64,000 bases of DNA from Eubacteriaceae bacterium (GTDB lineage: Bacteria > Bacillota > Clostridia > Lachnospirales > Lachnospiraceae): the NCBI GenBank assembly GCA_910574915.1, contig CAJTCR010000002.1, positions 110,888 through 174,887 on the forward strand. The letters run 5' to 3'. Numbering within the stretch: position 1 is the first letter of the stretch; each line of letters begins with the position of its first letter. The position numbers and the translations under genes are program-made. Positions 15,153 through 23,809 of this stretch are shown here, in pieces. Below the pieces are notes generated by a model, which worked only from the letters and a program-made list of their open reading frames with translations, ran no database searches and was not told the origin of the DNA.

Positions 15153-15474
15153 CAATATACGCCTCACTTTCAAAACTGATATGGGTTTTCAAAGCCACCC
15201 GCATGAACTGTGAAAACTGGCGTTAGTTTTCATAGTCATATATATAAACTGTGAAAACTGGCAATCGTTTTCGGAGTAGTTAATGTAACTGCAAATGGCC
15301 TTGAAAATAAAATTATTCTCAAAGCCATTATATCGAAGGATTCTACATTTTGCACGGTACTCACTATTTACCGTTTACATTGATTCTGAAAGCCATTATA
15401 CAGTAATTTTTTATATCATGCACGGTACCTACTATTCACCATTTATGTTAGAACGTGCGCCCGCCGGGCGCACC
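15153..15474. other. IS66 right end and repeated flank, no gene
   Basis: It contains the IS promoter side, GAAAAC/GTTTTC hairpins, the right terminal repeat (to 15378), the 23-bp direct repeat (15379-15401), a degenerate second copy of the IS end (to about 15450), and a perfect 8-bp-stem hairpin GTGCGCCC-GCC-GGGCGCAC at 15455-15473. Confidence 0.5.
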
Positions 15475-15513
15475 ACAAAAGAACCGACAAGGAATACTCC
15501 CTGTCGGTTCTTC
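15475..15513 (-). terminator. Terminator of the S-layer-like gene
   Basis: AAGAACCGACA pairs with TGTCGGTTCTT around an 11-nt loop, followed on the minus strand by TTTTGTGG. It lies 42 bp past the stop of the surface protein gene. Confidence 0.8.
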
Positions 15514-15554
15514 TAGCAAATACAATCTTAAAGATTTATTAATATAGCAAATCA

Positions 15555-18500
15555 TTAACCTTTCTTGATTGTAATTGTTCTCTGGTATGACTGACCATTG
15601 TAAGTCAACTGTACTCTGAGTTCATCACTCTTTGTCACATTATCAATGTTATCCTTTACAGTAATATCATTGCCTGACAGCTTAACAAGATTTGAACTTG
15701 CCAAATAGAATTCTACTTTCGAACTTTCATAATTATCACCAGCTTTAGCTTTAATCCGATCCTTGATTTCCTCTTCTAAAACATCCAATTCCAAAGCTGC
15801 ACCCGTTGCCGCTTTAATAGCTCCAGTAGTAATAACTACATTGCCAGCGGTAGTATAATCCTCTAGTTTCACCAATCCTTCTGGTAAAATATCTACCTCT
15901 TTAAGAACCTTTGCAGCATCACTATCTTTAACAACACTATCACCTAACTTGTTGTCAGACTCTTTCTTACCATTCTCATCAACAGTAACAAATCCGCATC
16001 CCGGATTTACTGTAAATTGAATTGCACCACTTGGAGCAACACCTCCAAGATATACTTCTATATCTTTAGCTCCTGCAACAATCTTAGGCTCGCCATTGCT
16101 CTTGTCAATGCTAACCCGAGACTTTGCATCTTTATCTTCAAGAGCAATTTTCGTACCACTTGAAAGTACTGTTATAGTAGTATCACCATCAATCTTAGCA
16201 TTATACAAACGAACATCAGCTTTCTGTCTTATAGTAACTGTCTTTCCAGTAAAATCTCCTTTAAGATTTGTAACACCAGATCCATTAATCACTATTGTAC
16301 CCTTAAGCGTCGAAGCATTAGAAAATTCTAAGCCAAAGCCATTAGCATCTGCTGACACGATATTACCATCAACCACTGTGCCATCACCAACAACAAACGA
16401 ATTTACCCAAACATCATTCAGTAAAATAGCTGGTTCATCTGAATTTTTGTCTCTCTCTACAGTTACATTTTGAATAAAGAATTCGCCAATTTTTCCTGCA
16501 TTCACTGTTAACACAGCTTTTGATGTTCCAGTAATGGTACTGCTAGTTCCCCTGCTGCTATAAATATACATAGTATCTGCTGAACTATCTGTAGATACTA
16601 CAATATTACCAGTAATACTATAACCATTTAGATCCAAATCTACAACACGCTTAATTGTTAACGTATCACCTCTACCAAATACATTTTTAGCTGCATCTGA
16701 AGTCAGATCTACGTTACGAGTCAGGATTACTTTACGATATTTTTCATCTTCTAAAGCTGCTTTTAGCTTTTCATAATAATCCTGCTCTGTCTTCATTCCT
16801 TCTGCATCATTCCACTCTTCTTTAGCATTGCCCCAAACAGCATCGGTTGCATCATCTAAGCTCTTGATACCTGTAACTACATATCTGCTACCCTGTTTCT
16901 GAACTCTGTCATCGTCAAAATCGCTGCTTATTGCTGAACCAAACTGGAACGGAATACGGATCATACCGCCATTATCAAGCATCTCATTTGTTGTAGAGCA
17001 CGTAACTGTTTTAGAAATATTCAACATAGTGTTCAGATTACTTACAGTATAGATACCACTATTACCACTACCAGAGAATCTATCTTTTGGTAATACAATC
17101 GTAATAGAATCTGTTGTTCCTGTACCTAATCCTGTTTCATTATCATAACCGTTAATATGTGCTCTAATTTCTGTACCTGTTGGCAACGGACTACCATTTA
17201 ATGTATAATTGCTGATTGACTGTGCATTTGTAGAGCTTCCAAATAAAGTAACCGGCTTATTAAATTTCACATAAATACAGTTACCTTCATTTCCATTATT
17301 ATTTGCTGCTTCAATAGCATCACCATAAGGTATGGTAGTTCCGCTTGCATATGCACCTGCATCATAACCTACTGCTGCCCATACAACTCTAAAGTTTGTT
17401 TCTGTTACCGGATTGTCAACGGAAATTCTCTTTGTAAGTGTTGCTGCTGTATTACCGATATCATCTGAGATACTTCTTACAATCAGATCCCATTCGCCAT
17501 TACCTAACTCTGTTTCAGGCGCTACGTTGATAATCTGATCATATGCATCAACAAATTCATTACTCTCAATAATACCTTCTACTGTACGTCCATCTTCTAC
17601 ATGTACGAACTGCGCTTCTGGAGTCGGTACACCCATATTGGAAGAAGCATTTCCACCCTGCTGAGACTGAGATGGTGTAAGTCCCTCAATATTTGCTTTT
17701 TGAGACAATTTTACAGGCTCTGTCATAAATACATTATAAGAACCAATATTTCCTTCTGCATCTTCAATCTTATCAATTGCAGGACTCGTGCTGTCCGGTG
17801 TCCGAATAACATCATCTGTCAGTTCTACACTAAGTGCCGCATTCTTGTTTCCATTTACCGGATTCAGAATCTTTTCTGCATCAATCGTGAGACGATATGC
17901 GTGTCTGTAGTAATTATCTCTTGTGCTGGAAGTATTGTATACTTCTGTCCAGTCACGCTTAACTTCAACAAGGTATTTATTTGTAAGCGTTCCATCTTCT
18001 TTTACACGCGTGATCTTCAGATTGTTTTTGCCAGTTTCTGTGCTACCATTAGAAATCTCTGACCAGCTTCCGTTTGCATTCTTAGATTCTAACTTAATAA
18101 CGCTTGGTAAAACTGCACTATTATCTGTCCTGATTCTATCTCCCTCATTTGCTACCATAATATCTGAACTGAACTCTAATAAATACTGTTCTGGAGACAT
18201 TGCTGTCGCTGTAAAGGTAGGAGTAGAATTGTCTGCTGCTACATCAAAGTCGAAACCTTCTGTGCTGACAATATTTCTTTCCTTATCTGTCTTAGCAGCC
18301 CAGTCACCAACATTCGCAATAGATATTCTGTGTGTTCTGCCTGCCTGAAGATATCTGTCTCTGCTCAATTTAATTGTCACTACATTACGTTTGCCGTAAG
18401 TACCAACTTTAATCTCACCTTTTGTATCTGCATTATCCTCTGATGGATCTTTTTCAGATAATTTTTTGAGACTGTTGCTACCATTTGATCCAGTTGTTGT

Positions 18501-20108
18501 TTCTTCATTGGTTTCAACTACTTCAATCTCGCCCCAATAATCTTTGTTGCTCAACTGTACACCATCAATCTGATAATTTTCAAGATTGTCTGCTGCCAAA
18601 GCTTTCTGGCGAAGAATTTCAGCCGCACTTACCTTATCATCAGCTTTGTCACATTTATTCGTTGGTAATACAGCTTCTGAGAACTCAATCTCAATTGTAC
18701 GCTGATCAACTGGATTAATGCTGACTACCGCCGGCTGACGAGCATCTGTCAATTTGCAGTACGCTGTATTCTTTGGTATATAAATACCGTTTGTCTGTGT
18801 TTTATTTTCAAACTCTACTTTAACAATAGAGTTGTCAACCATTGGCTTATTTACAAGAAGCTGTAACGCAGTCTTATCATTTTCTACAGGAAGAATGCCT
18901 ACGATATTATGTTCTGTTACAGTAGCCCCTTCACCATAACCATTATCCAAACCGCTCTTAATTGTAGCTGCAAATTTCTTTGTATTCGGCTTGTCGCCAA
19001 CCTTAAAGTCCTCTGCATTTACTTCCTTATTAAAGTAAGCATAAATACGGTCTGCTGTAGGAGCTGTAATGGATGTAAGTGTAGCACCGATTGATGTATC
19101 ATCAATCTGATCTGGGTTTGGCATCAAGCTAATGCTTGTTGTAGCAGTCGTACCAATCAGCTTCGTATCAGCCGGAGCTTCGATAATCGTTGCTGTAATC
19201 ACTGCCGTATGGTTCTCACTCAGAGCTTCGGAAGTATACATAACCTTTGCTTCGCCGTTCTGAATAGATACACGGTCTGTTGCGAATTTACCAAGGTTGG
19301 TTGTAAATCTTACTTCCATACCTTTGTCTGTTAATGGCTTGCCGTCTTTGTCTGTAATCTTAAATGTAATTGTTGTCGCATCCTGTCCGTCAGATTTCAG
19401 AATCGCTCTTTCAGCCGTTAACGTTGTCGGATTCAACACTTCTGGTGAAGGTGTTGTAAATGTTAATTTCTGATCAGCCTGTACTGTGCCGCCCACTTTG
19501 ATGCCTGTGACTGTCAGATTGTAATTTTTGCTATATTCTGCACCAGCGATTGTCAGTAACACACTCTTCTTGTCTTCGCTTAATTCTGCCTTGGATACTG
19601 ATACGTTTTCTTCTGCGATCTTGAAGTTTTCTACTGCTGCTGCGTCTACTGCCTTTGTGAAGTTCACGCGAACTTCTGTATTGCTGTTAGCTGCTGCTGT
19701 TGCACTGAATGCTACATCTTCAGTCGACGGATCGGCTGCTTTTACATTAACCGTGCATTTCATGTTTTTAATATTTTTAGGATATTTGCGCTTTGTTGTC
19801 TTTACTTTTACTGTAATCTTAGCGCGTCCTACACCCTTACCTTTGAGCATAACAGATGAAGCTGTTTTGCCATAAACTGTACAGATCTTCTTGTTCGTTG
19901 TAGTAACCTTTGTGATCTTCCAGTTGAGGGTGTTTTTCTTCAGTGTCATTTTGTATGTCTGATTTACCTTTAATGTCTTAAAGGTAGTTTTCAGATTAAC
20001 TGTTGACGCTGCTGACGCTGTCATCAGATTGCTTGCTGACGACATTGAGAATGCCATTGCAGCAGATAAAGATACTGCCAGCACTCTTGTCATGAAACTC
20101 TTTTTCAT
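15555..20108 (-). CDS. Large secreted S-layer-like / Ig-like surface protein
   Basis: This 1517-residue protein has a signal peptide (MKKSFMTRVLAVSLSAAMAFS...SAA, cleavage near residue 34). Residues about 35-125 are a Lys-rich Big-type domain. Then come repeated Ig-like/SbsA-like domains (patterns such as VRVNFTKAVD, IEIEFSEAV, IYVKFNKPVTLFG), including an invasin-like stretch near residues 230-330. Around 1190-1330 short beta-rich repeats (NGYSITGNIVV..., GTVVDGN, VTNLKGDFTGKTV) suggest a beta-helix. No Cys in the mature part that I could see, and no LPXTG or SLH motif. AGGAGG 7 nt before ATG. Monocistronic between its own promoter and terminator. Probably the S-layer or a major surface protein. 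Confidence 0.8.
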   Translation of the reverse strand: MKKSFMTRVLAVSLSAAMAFSMSSASNLMTASAASTVNLKTTFKTLKVNQTYKMTLKKNTLNWKITKVTTTNKKICTVYGKTASSVMLKGKGVGRAKITVKVKTTKRKYPKNIKNMKCTVNVKAADPSTEDVAFSATAAANSNTEVRVNFTKAVDAAAVENFKIAEENVSVSKAELSEDKKSVLLTIAGAEYSKNYNLTVTGIKVGGTVQADQKLTFTTPSPEVLNPTTLTAERAILKSDGQDATTITFKITDKDGKPLTDKGMEVRFTTNLGKFATDRVSIQNGEAKVMYTSEALSENHTAVITATIIEAPADTKLIGTTATTSISLMPNPDQIDDTSIGATLTSITAPTADRIYAYFNKEVNAEDFKVGDKPNTKKFAATIKSGLDNGYGEGATVTEHNIVGILPVENDKTALQLLVNKPMVDNSIVKVEFENKTQTNGIYIPKNTAYCKLTDARQPAVVSINPVDQRTIEIEFSEAVLPTNKCDKADDKVSAAEILRQKALAADNLENYQIDGVQLSNKDYWGEIEVVETNEETTTGSNGSNSLKKLSEKDPSEDNADTKGEIKVGTYGKRNVVTIKLSRDRYLQAGRTHRISIANVGDWAAKTDKERNIVSTEGFDFDVAADNSTPTFTATAMSPEQYLLEFSSDIMVANEGDRIRTDNSAVLPSVIKLESKNANGSWSEISNGSTETGKNNLKITRVKEDGTLTNKYLVEVKRDWTEVYNTSSTRDNYYRHAYRLTIDAEKILNPVNGNKNAALSVELTDDVIRTPDSTSPAIDKIEDAEGNIGSYNVFMTEPVKLSQKANIEGLTPSQSQQGGNASSNMGVPTPEAQFVHVEDGRTVEGIIESNEFVDAYDQIINVAPETELGNGEWDLIVRSISDDIGNTAATLTKRISVDNPVTETNFRVVWAAVGYDAGAYASGTTIPYGDAIEAANNNGNEGNCIYVKFNKPVTLFGSSTNAQSISNYTLNGSPLPTGTEIRAHINGYDNETGLGTGTTDSITIVLPKDRFSGSGNSGIYTVSNLNTMLNISKTVTCSTTNEMLDNGGMIRIPFQFGSAISSDFDDDRVQKQGSRYVVTGIKSLDDATDAVWGNAKEEWNDAEGMKTEQDYYEKLKAALEDEKYRKVILTRNVDLTSDAAKNVFGRGDTLTIKRVVDLDLNGYSITGNIVVSTDSSADTMYIYSSRGTSSTITGTSKAVLTVNAGKIGEFFIQNVTVERDKNSDEPAILLNDVWVNSFVVGDGTVVDGNIVSADANGFGLEFSNASTLKGTIVINGSGVTNLKGDFTGKTVTIRQKADVRLYNAKIDGDTTITVLSSGTKIALEDKDAKSRVSIDKSNGEPKIVAGAKDIEVYLGGVAPSGAIQFTVNPGCGFVTVDENGKKESDNKLGDSVVKDSDAAKVLKEVDILPEGLVKLEDYTTAGNVVITTGAIKAATGAALELDVLEEEIKDRIKAKAGDNYESSKVEFYLASSNLVKLSGNDITVKDNIDNVTKSDELRVQLTYNGQSYQRTITIKKG

Positions 20109-20168
20109 TTCTTTTCCTCCTTAAGATAACATCATGCCCGAATATGCATGATCGGTTGTTGTCAACTA

Positions 20169-20197
20169 AGTATACAATATCCGTTTCCGATTGTCTA
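20169..20197 (-). promoter_or_regulatory. Sigma-A promoter of the surface protein gene
   Basis: TAGACA (-35, complement of 20192-20197) and TATACT (-10, complement of 20169-20174) are separated by exactly 17 nt. The leader would be about 55 nt and carries a GATCATGC/GCATGAT hairpin just before the AGGAGG site. Confidence 0.65.
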
Positions 20198-20507
20198 TGC
20201 ACAAACCTACGAATTCGCAGACTGTTTTTGAACAATCATCGTGACTTTTGCCTCACTCTCATCCCAACCCTAATCTTTCGGCAGATGAAAGCTCCTGTGA
20301 CCAGCACGTTTGCCGTCATCGCCTCAAATAATGAAGTGAACACATCTGTGCTGGAATACTGTATCACTCAGCTTCACTATATAGTTACGGGGGGTGCAGA
20401 AAAAAAAGTGGGGTGTACAAAATTTTTTTTAAAAATTTTTTTGAACGCTTATTTGGAGCGATAACTAAGGCTGGTTTTTGGTAAAGCAGCACACGAGAGG
20501 CAAAACC
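20198..20507. other. Intergenic region with hairpin and A/T tracts
   Basis: No gene is supported. On the minus strand CCAGCAC...GTGCTGG encloses about 40 nt. Farther right are a GGGGGGTGCAG run and long T and A tracts (20420-20452). It may serve as an upstream element of the surface gene or as the end region of the Uma2 gene, but I see no clear riboswitch. Confidence 0.35.
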
Positions 20508-21014
20508 TTATATACCATCAAACAGATCATCAAAATCGATTTTTATGTTCGGAAACATATGAATTTTCAGATCCGCTTTGTTTTCTTCTGTAATAACTGA
20601 GAACAATTTATATTCCGCGTCATCGACAGATGTTTCATCCGGTGTCAGCATATATACTTCGACTTGTTTTTTTCGCCAATCTACAAGCCAATACTCTGCC
20701 ACTTCCACCTTTTTATACAATTCCATTTTATCATTTCTATCATATTGTTCGGTAGAATCTGATAAAACTTCCATAATAAAGCGCGGAACCCCTAAAAAAT
20801 TCGTTGCTCTTCTGTTTTTAATATCGCAATTAATAGAAACGTCCGGTATTACAGGTTTATTTTCGTTTTCGATCCACTTATATTTTACGCTGTCTCCAAA
20901 AACGCGGCAAACAGAGCTTTTTAGCTGAGAGCCGACCGTTGTGATAAAATTATGAATTATGATAGAATGTTCTATATACGTATTTGCCATATCTTTTATT
21001 GGCAGTATATTCAT
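20508..21014 (-). CDS. Uma2-family (DUF820) PD-(D/E)XK protein
   Basis: This 168-residue protein has the Uma2 pattern: PDVSINCD, PRFIMEVLSDST (E is the catalytic-type residue), YDRNDKMELYKK, VAEYWLVDWRKK. The family adopts a nuclease fold of unknown role and is often near mobile DNA. AAGGAAG 8 nt upstream fixes ATG 21014; a GTG at 21023 lies too near that site. Its ATG overlaps the TGA of the fragment upstream (ATGA), so it was or is translationally coupled. Confidence 0.8.
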   Translation of the reverse strand: MNILPIKDMANTYIEHSIIIHNFITTVGSQLKSSVCRVFGDSVKYKWIENENKPVIPDVSINCDIKNRRATNFLGVPRFIMEVLSDSTEQYDRNDKMELYKKVEVAEYWLVDWRKKQVEVYMLTPDETSVDDAEYKLFSVITEENKADLKIHMFPNIKIDFDDLFDGI

Positions 21015-21192
21015 TTTAACCACTTCCTTTCTATCCGGCAGCTATGCTGTTTGTGCGTGCTGTTTTTGTTATCATTGATGCCGAAAAGCAAAATCTCTCC
21101 GCAGTATCCTTCGAGTGCCTGCGTATCATGTCTGCTTTTGATCTGCTCGATTGCTGTGTCTGCCGATTTTTGATATTTCAGCTCTAAATCTG
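21011..21192 (-). pseudogene. C-terminal fragment of an AAA-ATPase/PDDEXK_9 (DUF1703) protein
   Basis: Between carbamate kinase and the Uma2 gene an open stretch without start codon encodes LELKYQKSADTAIEQIKSR...LEGYCGEILLFGINDNK...HSCRIERKWLK. The spacing of AxxAIEQIK and ILLFGI resembles the extreme C-terminus of the predicted AAA-ATPase/PDDEXK_9 proteins common in anaerobes. The rest of the gene is gone. It ends in TGA overlapping the next ATG. Identified by eye only. Confidence 0.5.
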
Positions 21193-21194
21193 TT

Positions 21195-22106
21195 TTATTT
21201 GCGAATCAGCGTTCCATTTGCAGTCGTAATATCTGGACTTTCACTGTCCAGCCTTGTGACTACTGTCCTGCGGATGGCGGATTCGCCGATAAAGTCTATG
21301 GCCGCCTCGATTTTTGGCGCCATAGAGCCTGCTTCAAATTCGCCTTCTTCCAGATATTTTTTTGCCTGTGCGACCGTCAGTTCATCCAGCGGCTGTTCTT
21401 TTGGTGTGCCATAGTGCAGGCATACTTTTTGCACGCCTGTTAATATAAGAAGCATGTCTGCCCCGACGAGTGCGGCAAGCTTTGCAGCGGCAAGGTCTTT
21501 TTCGATCACGGCGGATGCTCCTTTTAAGCGGTTGGACTGGCTGAGCACCGGAATGCCGCCGCCTCCGCAGGCGATCACGATCTGGTCTGCGTCTAAGAGG
21601 GCACGCACGCTTTCTGCTTCTATAATGTCGATGGGCTTTGGCGCCGCTACGATCCTGCGGTAGCCGCCTGGCACTTTCATCACATGATTGCCTTTGCGTT
21701 CTTCCAGGTCAGCTTCTTCGGCGTTCATCACGCGCCCGATGATCTTGGTCGGATGGTAAAAGGCGTCGTCATAAGGGTCTACAACGACCTGGGTCAGTAC
21801 CGTAGAGACATTTTTATAGACGCCGCGGTTTAACAGCTCTGTGCGTATCGCGTTCTGGAGATCATAGCCGATATAGCCCTGGCTCATCGCGGAGCATACG
21901 CTCATTGGCGTAGCGGTGTATTGTGTCATCGCCGTATGGATCATGCCGATCTGCGGGCCGTTGCCGTGCGTGATTACAACCTGATAGTCATCCTTAATAA
22001 AGCCTGCGATCGCTTTTGCTGTTCTTGCCGCTGCGGTTTTCTGTTCTGGAAGGGTCGTCCCAAGGGCATGATGGCCAAGGGCAATTACGATTTTTTTCTT
22101 TTTCAT
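21195..22106 (-). CDS. arcC: Carbamate kinase
   Basis: This 303-residue cytosolic enzyme transfers phosphate between carbamoyl phosphate and ADP, giving ATP, CO2 and ammonia; it ends arginine or agmatine/purine catabolism. Family motifs: HGNGPQIG, AMSQGYIGYDLQNAI, KPIDIIEAE, IACGGGGIPV, ASAVIEKDLAAAKLA, PKIEAAIDFI. The usual N-terminal ALGGNAL reads ALGHHALG here, with two His in the anion-binding loop. AGGAGG before ATG 22106. No arcA or arcB is nearby; it follows the HipA-like gene by 2 bp, so both are probably one transcript. Confidence 0.92.
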   Translation of the reverse strand: MKKKKIVIALGHHALGTTLPEQKTAAARTAKAIAGFIKDDYQVVITHGNGPQIGMIHTAMTQYTATPMSVCSAMSQGYIGYDLQNAIRTELLNRGVYKNVSTVLTQVVVDPYDDAFYHPTKIIGRVMNAEEADLEERKGNHVMKVPGGYRRIVAAPKPIDIIEAESVRALLDADQIVIACGGGGIPVLSQSNRLKGASAVIEKDLAAAKLAALVGADMLLILTGVQKVCLHYGTPKEQPLDELTVAQAKKYLEEGEFEAGSMAPKIEAAIDFIGESAIRRTVVTRLDSESPDITTANGTLIRK

Positions 22107-22108
22107 TG

Positions 22109-23248
22109 CTATTTTTCCTCCTGTCTGTGTGGATCTGCCAATTCATCCACTTCTTTTAACAATTCCAGTCTTCTTGTAAACATTTCATAGTATTGCGGCA
22201 GTTCCGCGAATATTTCTTTTTGTACCTCCGCCGTCTGATGCAGACCGATCTTTCTTACTGCCGCAATGGCGGCTTCCTTTTGCGTCATAGTCTCTTCAAA
22301 CGCAGCATCCCAAAACAACGTCTGGCATCTGCCGCCGTCTGTCGTATCATATGCATAAAAAGACTGGTTAAAATCCATAAGCTTGTGCAGGCACAGCGGC
22401 TGGTTGTCCTGATTGTCTACCAACAGTCCCCAGTTTCCCCCATGCCTGTCTGTATTGCCGACCAGATAATCTATGATATTCATCATATAATAGTTGTGCT
22501 GGTCTAATTCCAAGATAAACTGCCTGCTATTTTTTTCCCGATTGCGGCAGTAGATTTCTGCTGCTTCCATAGATACAATGGAATACTCTATAGAAGTAAT
22601 ATTTTTACTGACCGTAACTCTTTCTCCGTCAAAGCTGCCTTCTTCATAATATACCTGCGACACATCAAAGCACCTGCAAATCCGGCTTGCCAAAAGCTCA
22701 CGCTCAACCGCATTTCCTCCGCCGTCTTTTAACAGTACAAAGCCGTCCGCCGTCCTTTTCCATGCCTTTGGAAAGATGCCGTTTGTCGCTAAATCTCTTG
22801 CCAGGTATTTGTTTTGTACGGTATATTGTCTGCCTTTTAGCGCAATATCGATAAATGTGCGGTCGAGATGGTTCTCATACAGGTTTACATCCCGAAAACA
22901 TACCTGTTCGCCTGCGTACCTGACCCAAAATACATCCGTCAAAGATGCGCAGCGGCAGGATAAGGCGATCTGCGCCCGGTCTTTATCGGTTACCGCCTGT
23001 TTCATGCCGATACTGCCAAGGATTGCTTTTGCATAAGCCCGGTCTAATGTCAGCACTCTGGAGGCGCACCAGTAGTTGAAATTTAAGGCGTTATTTACAA
23101 GCGTGTCAATATCCTGCCTGCTTTCCGGTTCTTCCAGATACAATCCGTAGGGCATCCGGTCAGGAAAGAAAATGTGCGCACAGCCCTGGGTATCTATTTG
23201 TGCGGTGACTGTGTCTTTGTGCATGATTTCATAGGTTGTTTTTTGCAT
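22109..23248 (-). CDS. HipA-like serine/threonine kinase
   Basis: The 379-residue protein has the C-terminal catalytic signature of HipA/CtkA-type kinases: DYLVGNTDRHGGNWGLL (catalytic D-R-H-x-x-N) and LMDFNQSF (metal-binding D). The N-terminal 200 residues are weakly conserved. AAGGAG 7 nt before ATG 23248 sets the start, not the frame's upper end at 23272. HipA kinases phosphorylate a translation component and cause growth arrest when unchecked. No HipB-type helix-turn-helix partner is next to it; instead a 66-codon gene overlaps its start by 20 bp. Confidence 0.8.
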   Translation of the reverse strand: MQKTTYEIMHKDTVTAQIDTQGCAHIFFPDRMPYGLYLEEPESRQDIDTLVNNALNFNYWCASRVLTLDRAYAKAILGSIGMKQAVTDKDRAQIALSCRCASLTDVFWVRYAGEQVCFRDVNLYENHLDRTFIDIALKGRQYTVQNKYLARDLATNGIFPKAWKRTADGFVLLKDGGGNAVERELLASRICRCFDVSQVYYEEGSFDGERVTVSKNITSIEYSIVSMEAAEIYCRNREKNSRQFILELDQHNYYMMNIIDYLVGNTDRHGGNWGLLVDNQDNQPLCLHKLMDFNQSFYAYDTTDGGRCQTLFWDAAFEETMTQKEAAIAAVRKIGLHQTAEVQKEIFAELPQYYEMFTRRLELLKEVDELADPHRQEEK

Positions 23249-23429
23249 AATGCTGCTCCTTATGATCGGCAAACTGTTTTAAATATTTTCCGCAATCACT
23301 GTCGAGCAATTCACTCCAATGTTCAGAAAAAGCTTTTGGCAATGGCTTGCCATGTTCGTATTGATATTCGGTATGAGACGTGATTTCCATCAATACTTTT
23401 TCATAATAACGCTCCAATGTAATAAACAT
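23229..23429 (-). CDS. Small protein upstream of and overlapping the HipA-like kinase
   Basis: The 66-residue frame (MFITLERYYEKVLMEITSHTE..., charged, no membrane segment) overlaps the kinase start by 20 bp in another frame. GGAACT lies just before its ATG. I do not recognise a family. The overlap and co-direction suggest co-translation and a possible partner role, but it lacks an HTH. Confidence 0.5.
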   Translation of the reverse strand: MFITLERYYEKVLMEITSHTEYQYEHGKPLPKAFSEHWSELLDSDCGKYLKQFADHKEQHYAKNNL

Positions 23430-23809
23430 AAATGAGTTCCATCTGCTTTTGTATGCATTTTCCCGAAATATACTGCTGCTGCAATCAGATGTGTGACACC
23501 AATCTCCGTTAACATCTGATGCTCTGAACGTCCTTCTCTGTTTTCTGTAACCACAACGCCCATTTCATACAGCTTATGATTCAGCAAGGGCAGAGTTTCT
23601 GCCCTGATTACGGAAAACCAGTCCTTTGTCCGGCAGACTTTATAAATCCCTTTCAGTGGATAATCAAAATGCAGGCTCATAGCACGTGTAATGCATACAA
23701 ATATATGCCTGGATGTTCGCATTTTTGTTAAAATATCTGTTTGAAATGTAATGGTTTCATCTATCATAAGCACCGTGCGATCTGCTAACTGGATCCTCCA
23801 GCACACCAT
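23390..23809 (-). CDS. Possible C-terminal part of a P-loop-ATPase-like protein
   Basis: This is a 139-residue open frame. TVLMIDETITF (about 12-23) looks like a Walker B strand, and ICITRAMSLHFDYPLKGIYKV resembles the sensor region of Lachnospiraceae ATPase-like proteins annotated near DUF4869 genes. No Walker A and no ribosome site before 23809, so it is probably a 5'-truncated remnant. It overlaps the 3' end of the DUF4869 gene by 25 bp and the 66-codon gene by 40 bp. Confidence 0.4.
   Translation of the reverse strand: MVCWRIQLADRTVLMIDETITFQTDILTKMRTSRHIFVCITRAMSLHFDYPLKGIYKVCRTKDWFSVIRAETLPLLNHKLYEMGVVVTENREGRSEHQMLTEIGVTHLIAAAVYFGKMHTKADGTHLCLLHWSVIMKKY

Larger units (their letters stand above)
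12511..15378 (-). mobile_element. IS66-family insertion sequence
   Basis: The 2,868-bp element carries tnpA, tnpB and tnpC in the usual IS66 order on the minus strand. Terminal inverted repeats are GTAAACGGTAAAACGTGAGT at the left end and the complement of GTAAACGGTAAATAGTGAGT at the right. The IS66 habit is an 8-bp target duplication. Here a 23-bp direct repeat with one mismatch abuts both ends instead. A second degenerate copy of the right end lies at about 15383-15450. Confidence 0.75.

Noticed and set aside
20198..20400. Possible c-di-GMP riboswitch ahead of the S-layer-like gene (GGCAAAC word)
   Set aside because: The rest of the GEMM consensus is absent, and the best promoter lies downstream of this segment, so it would not be in the leader.
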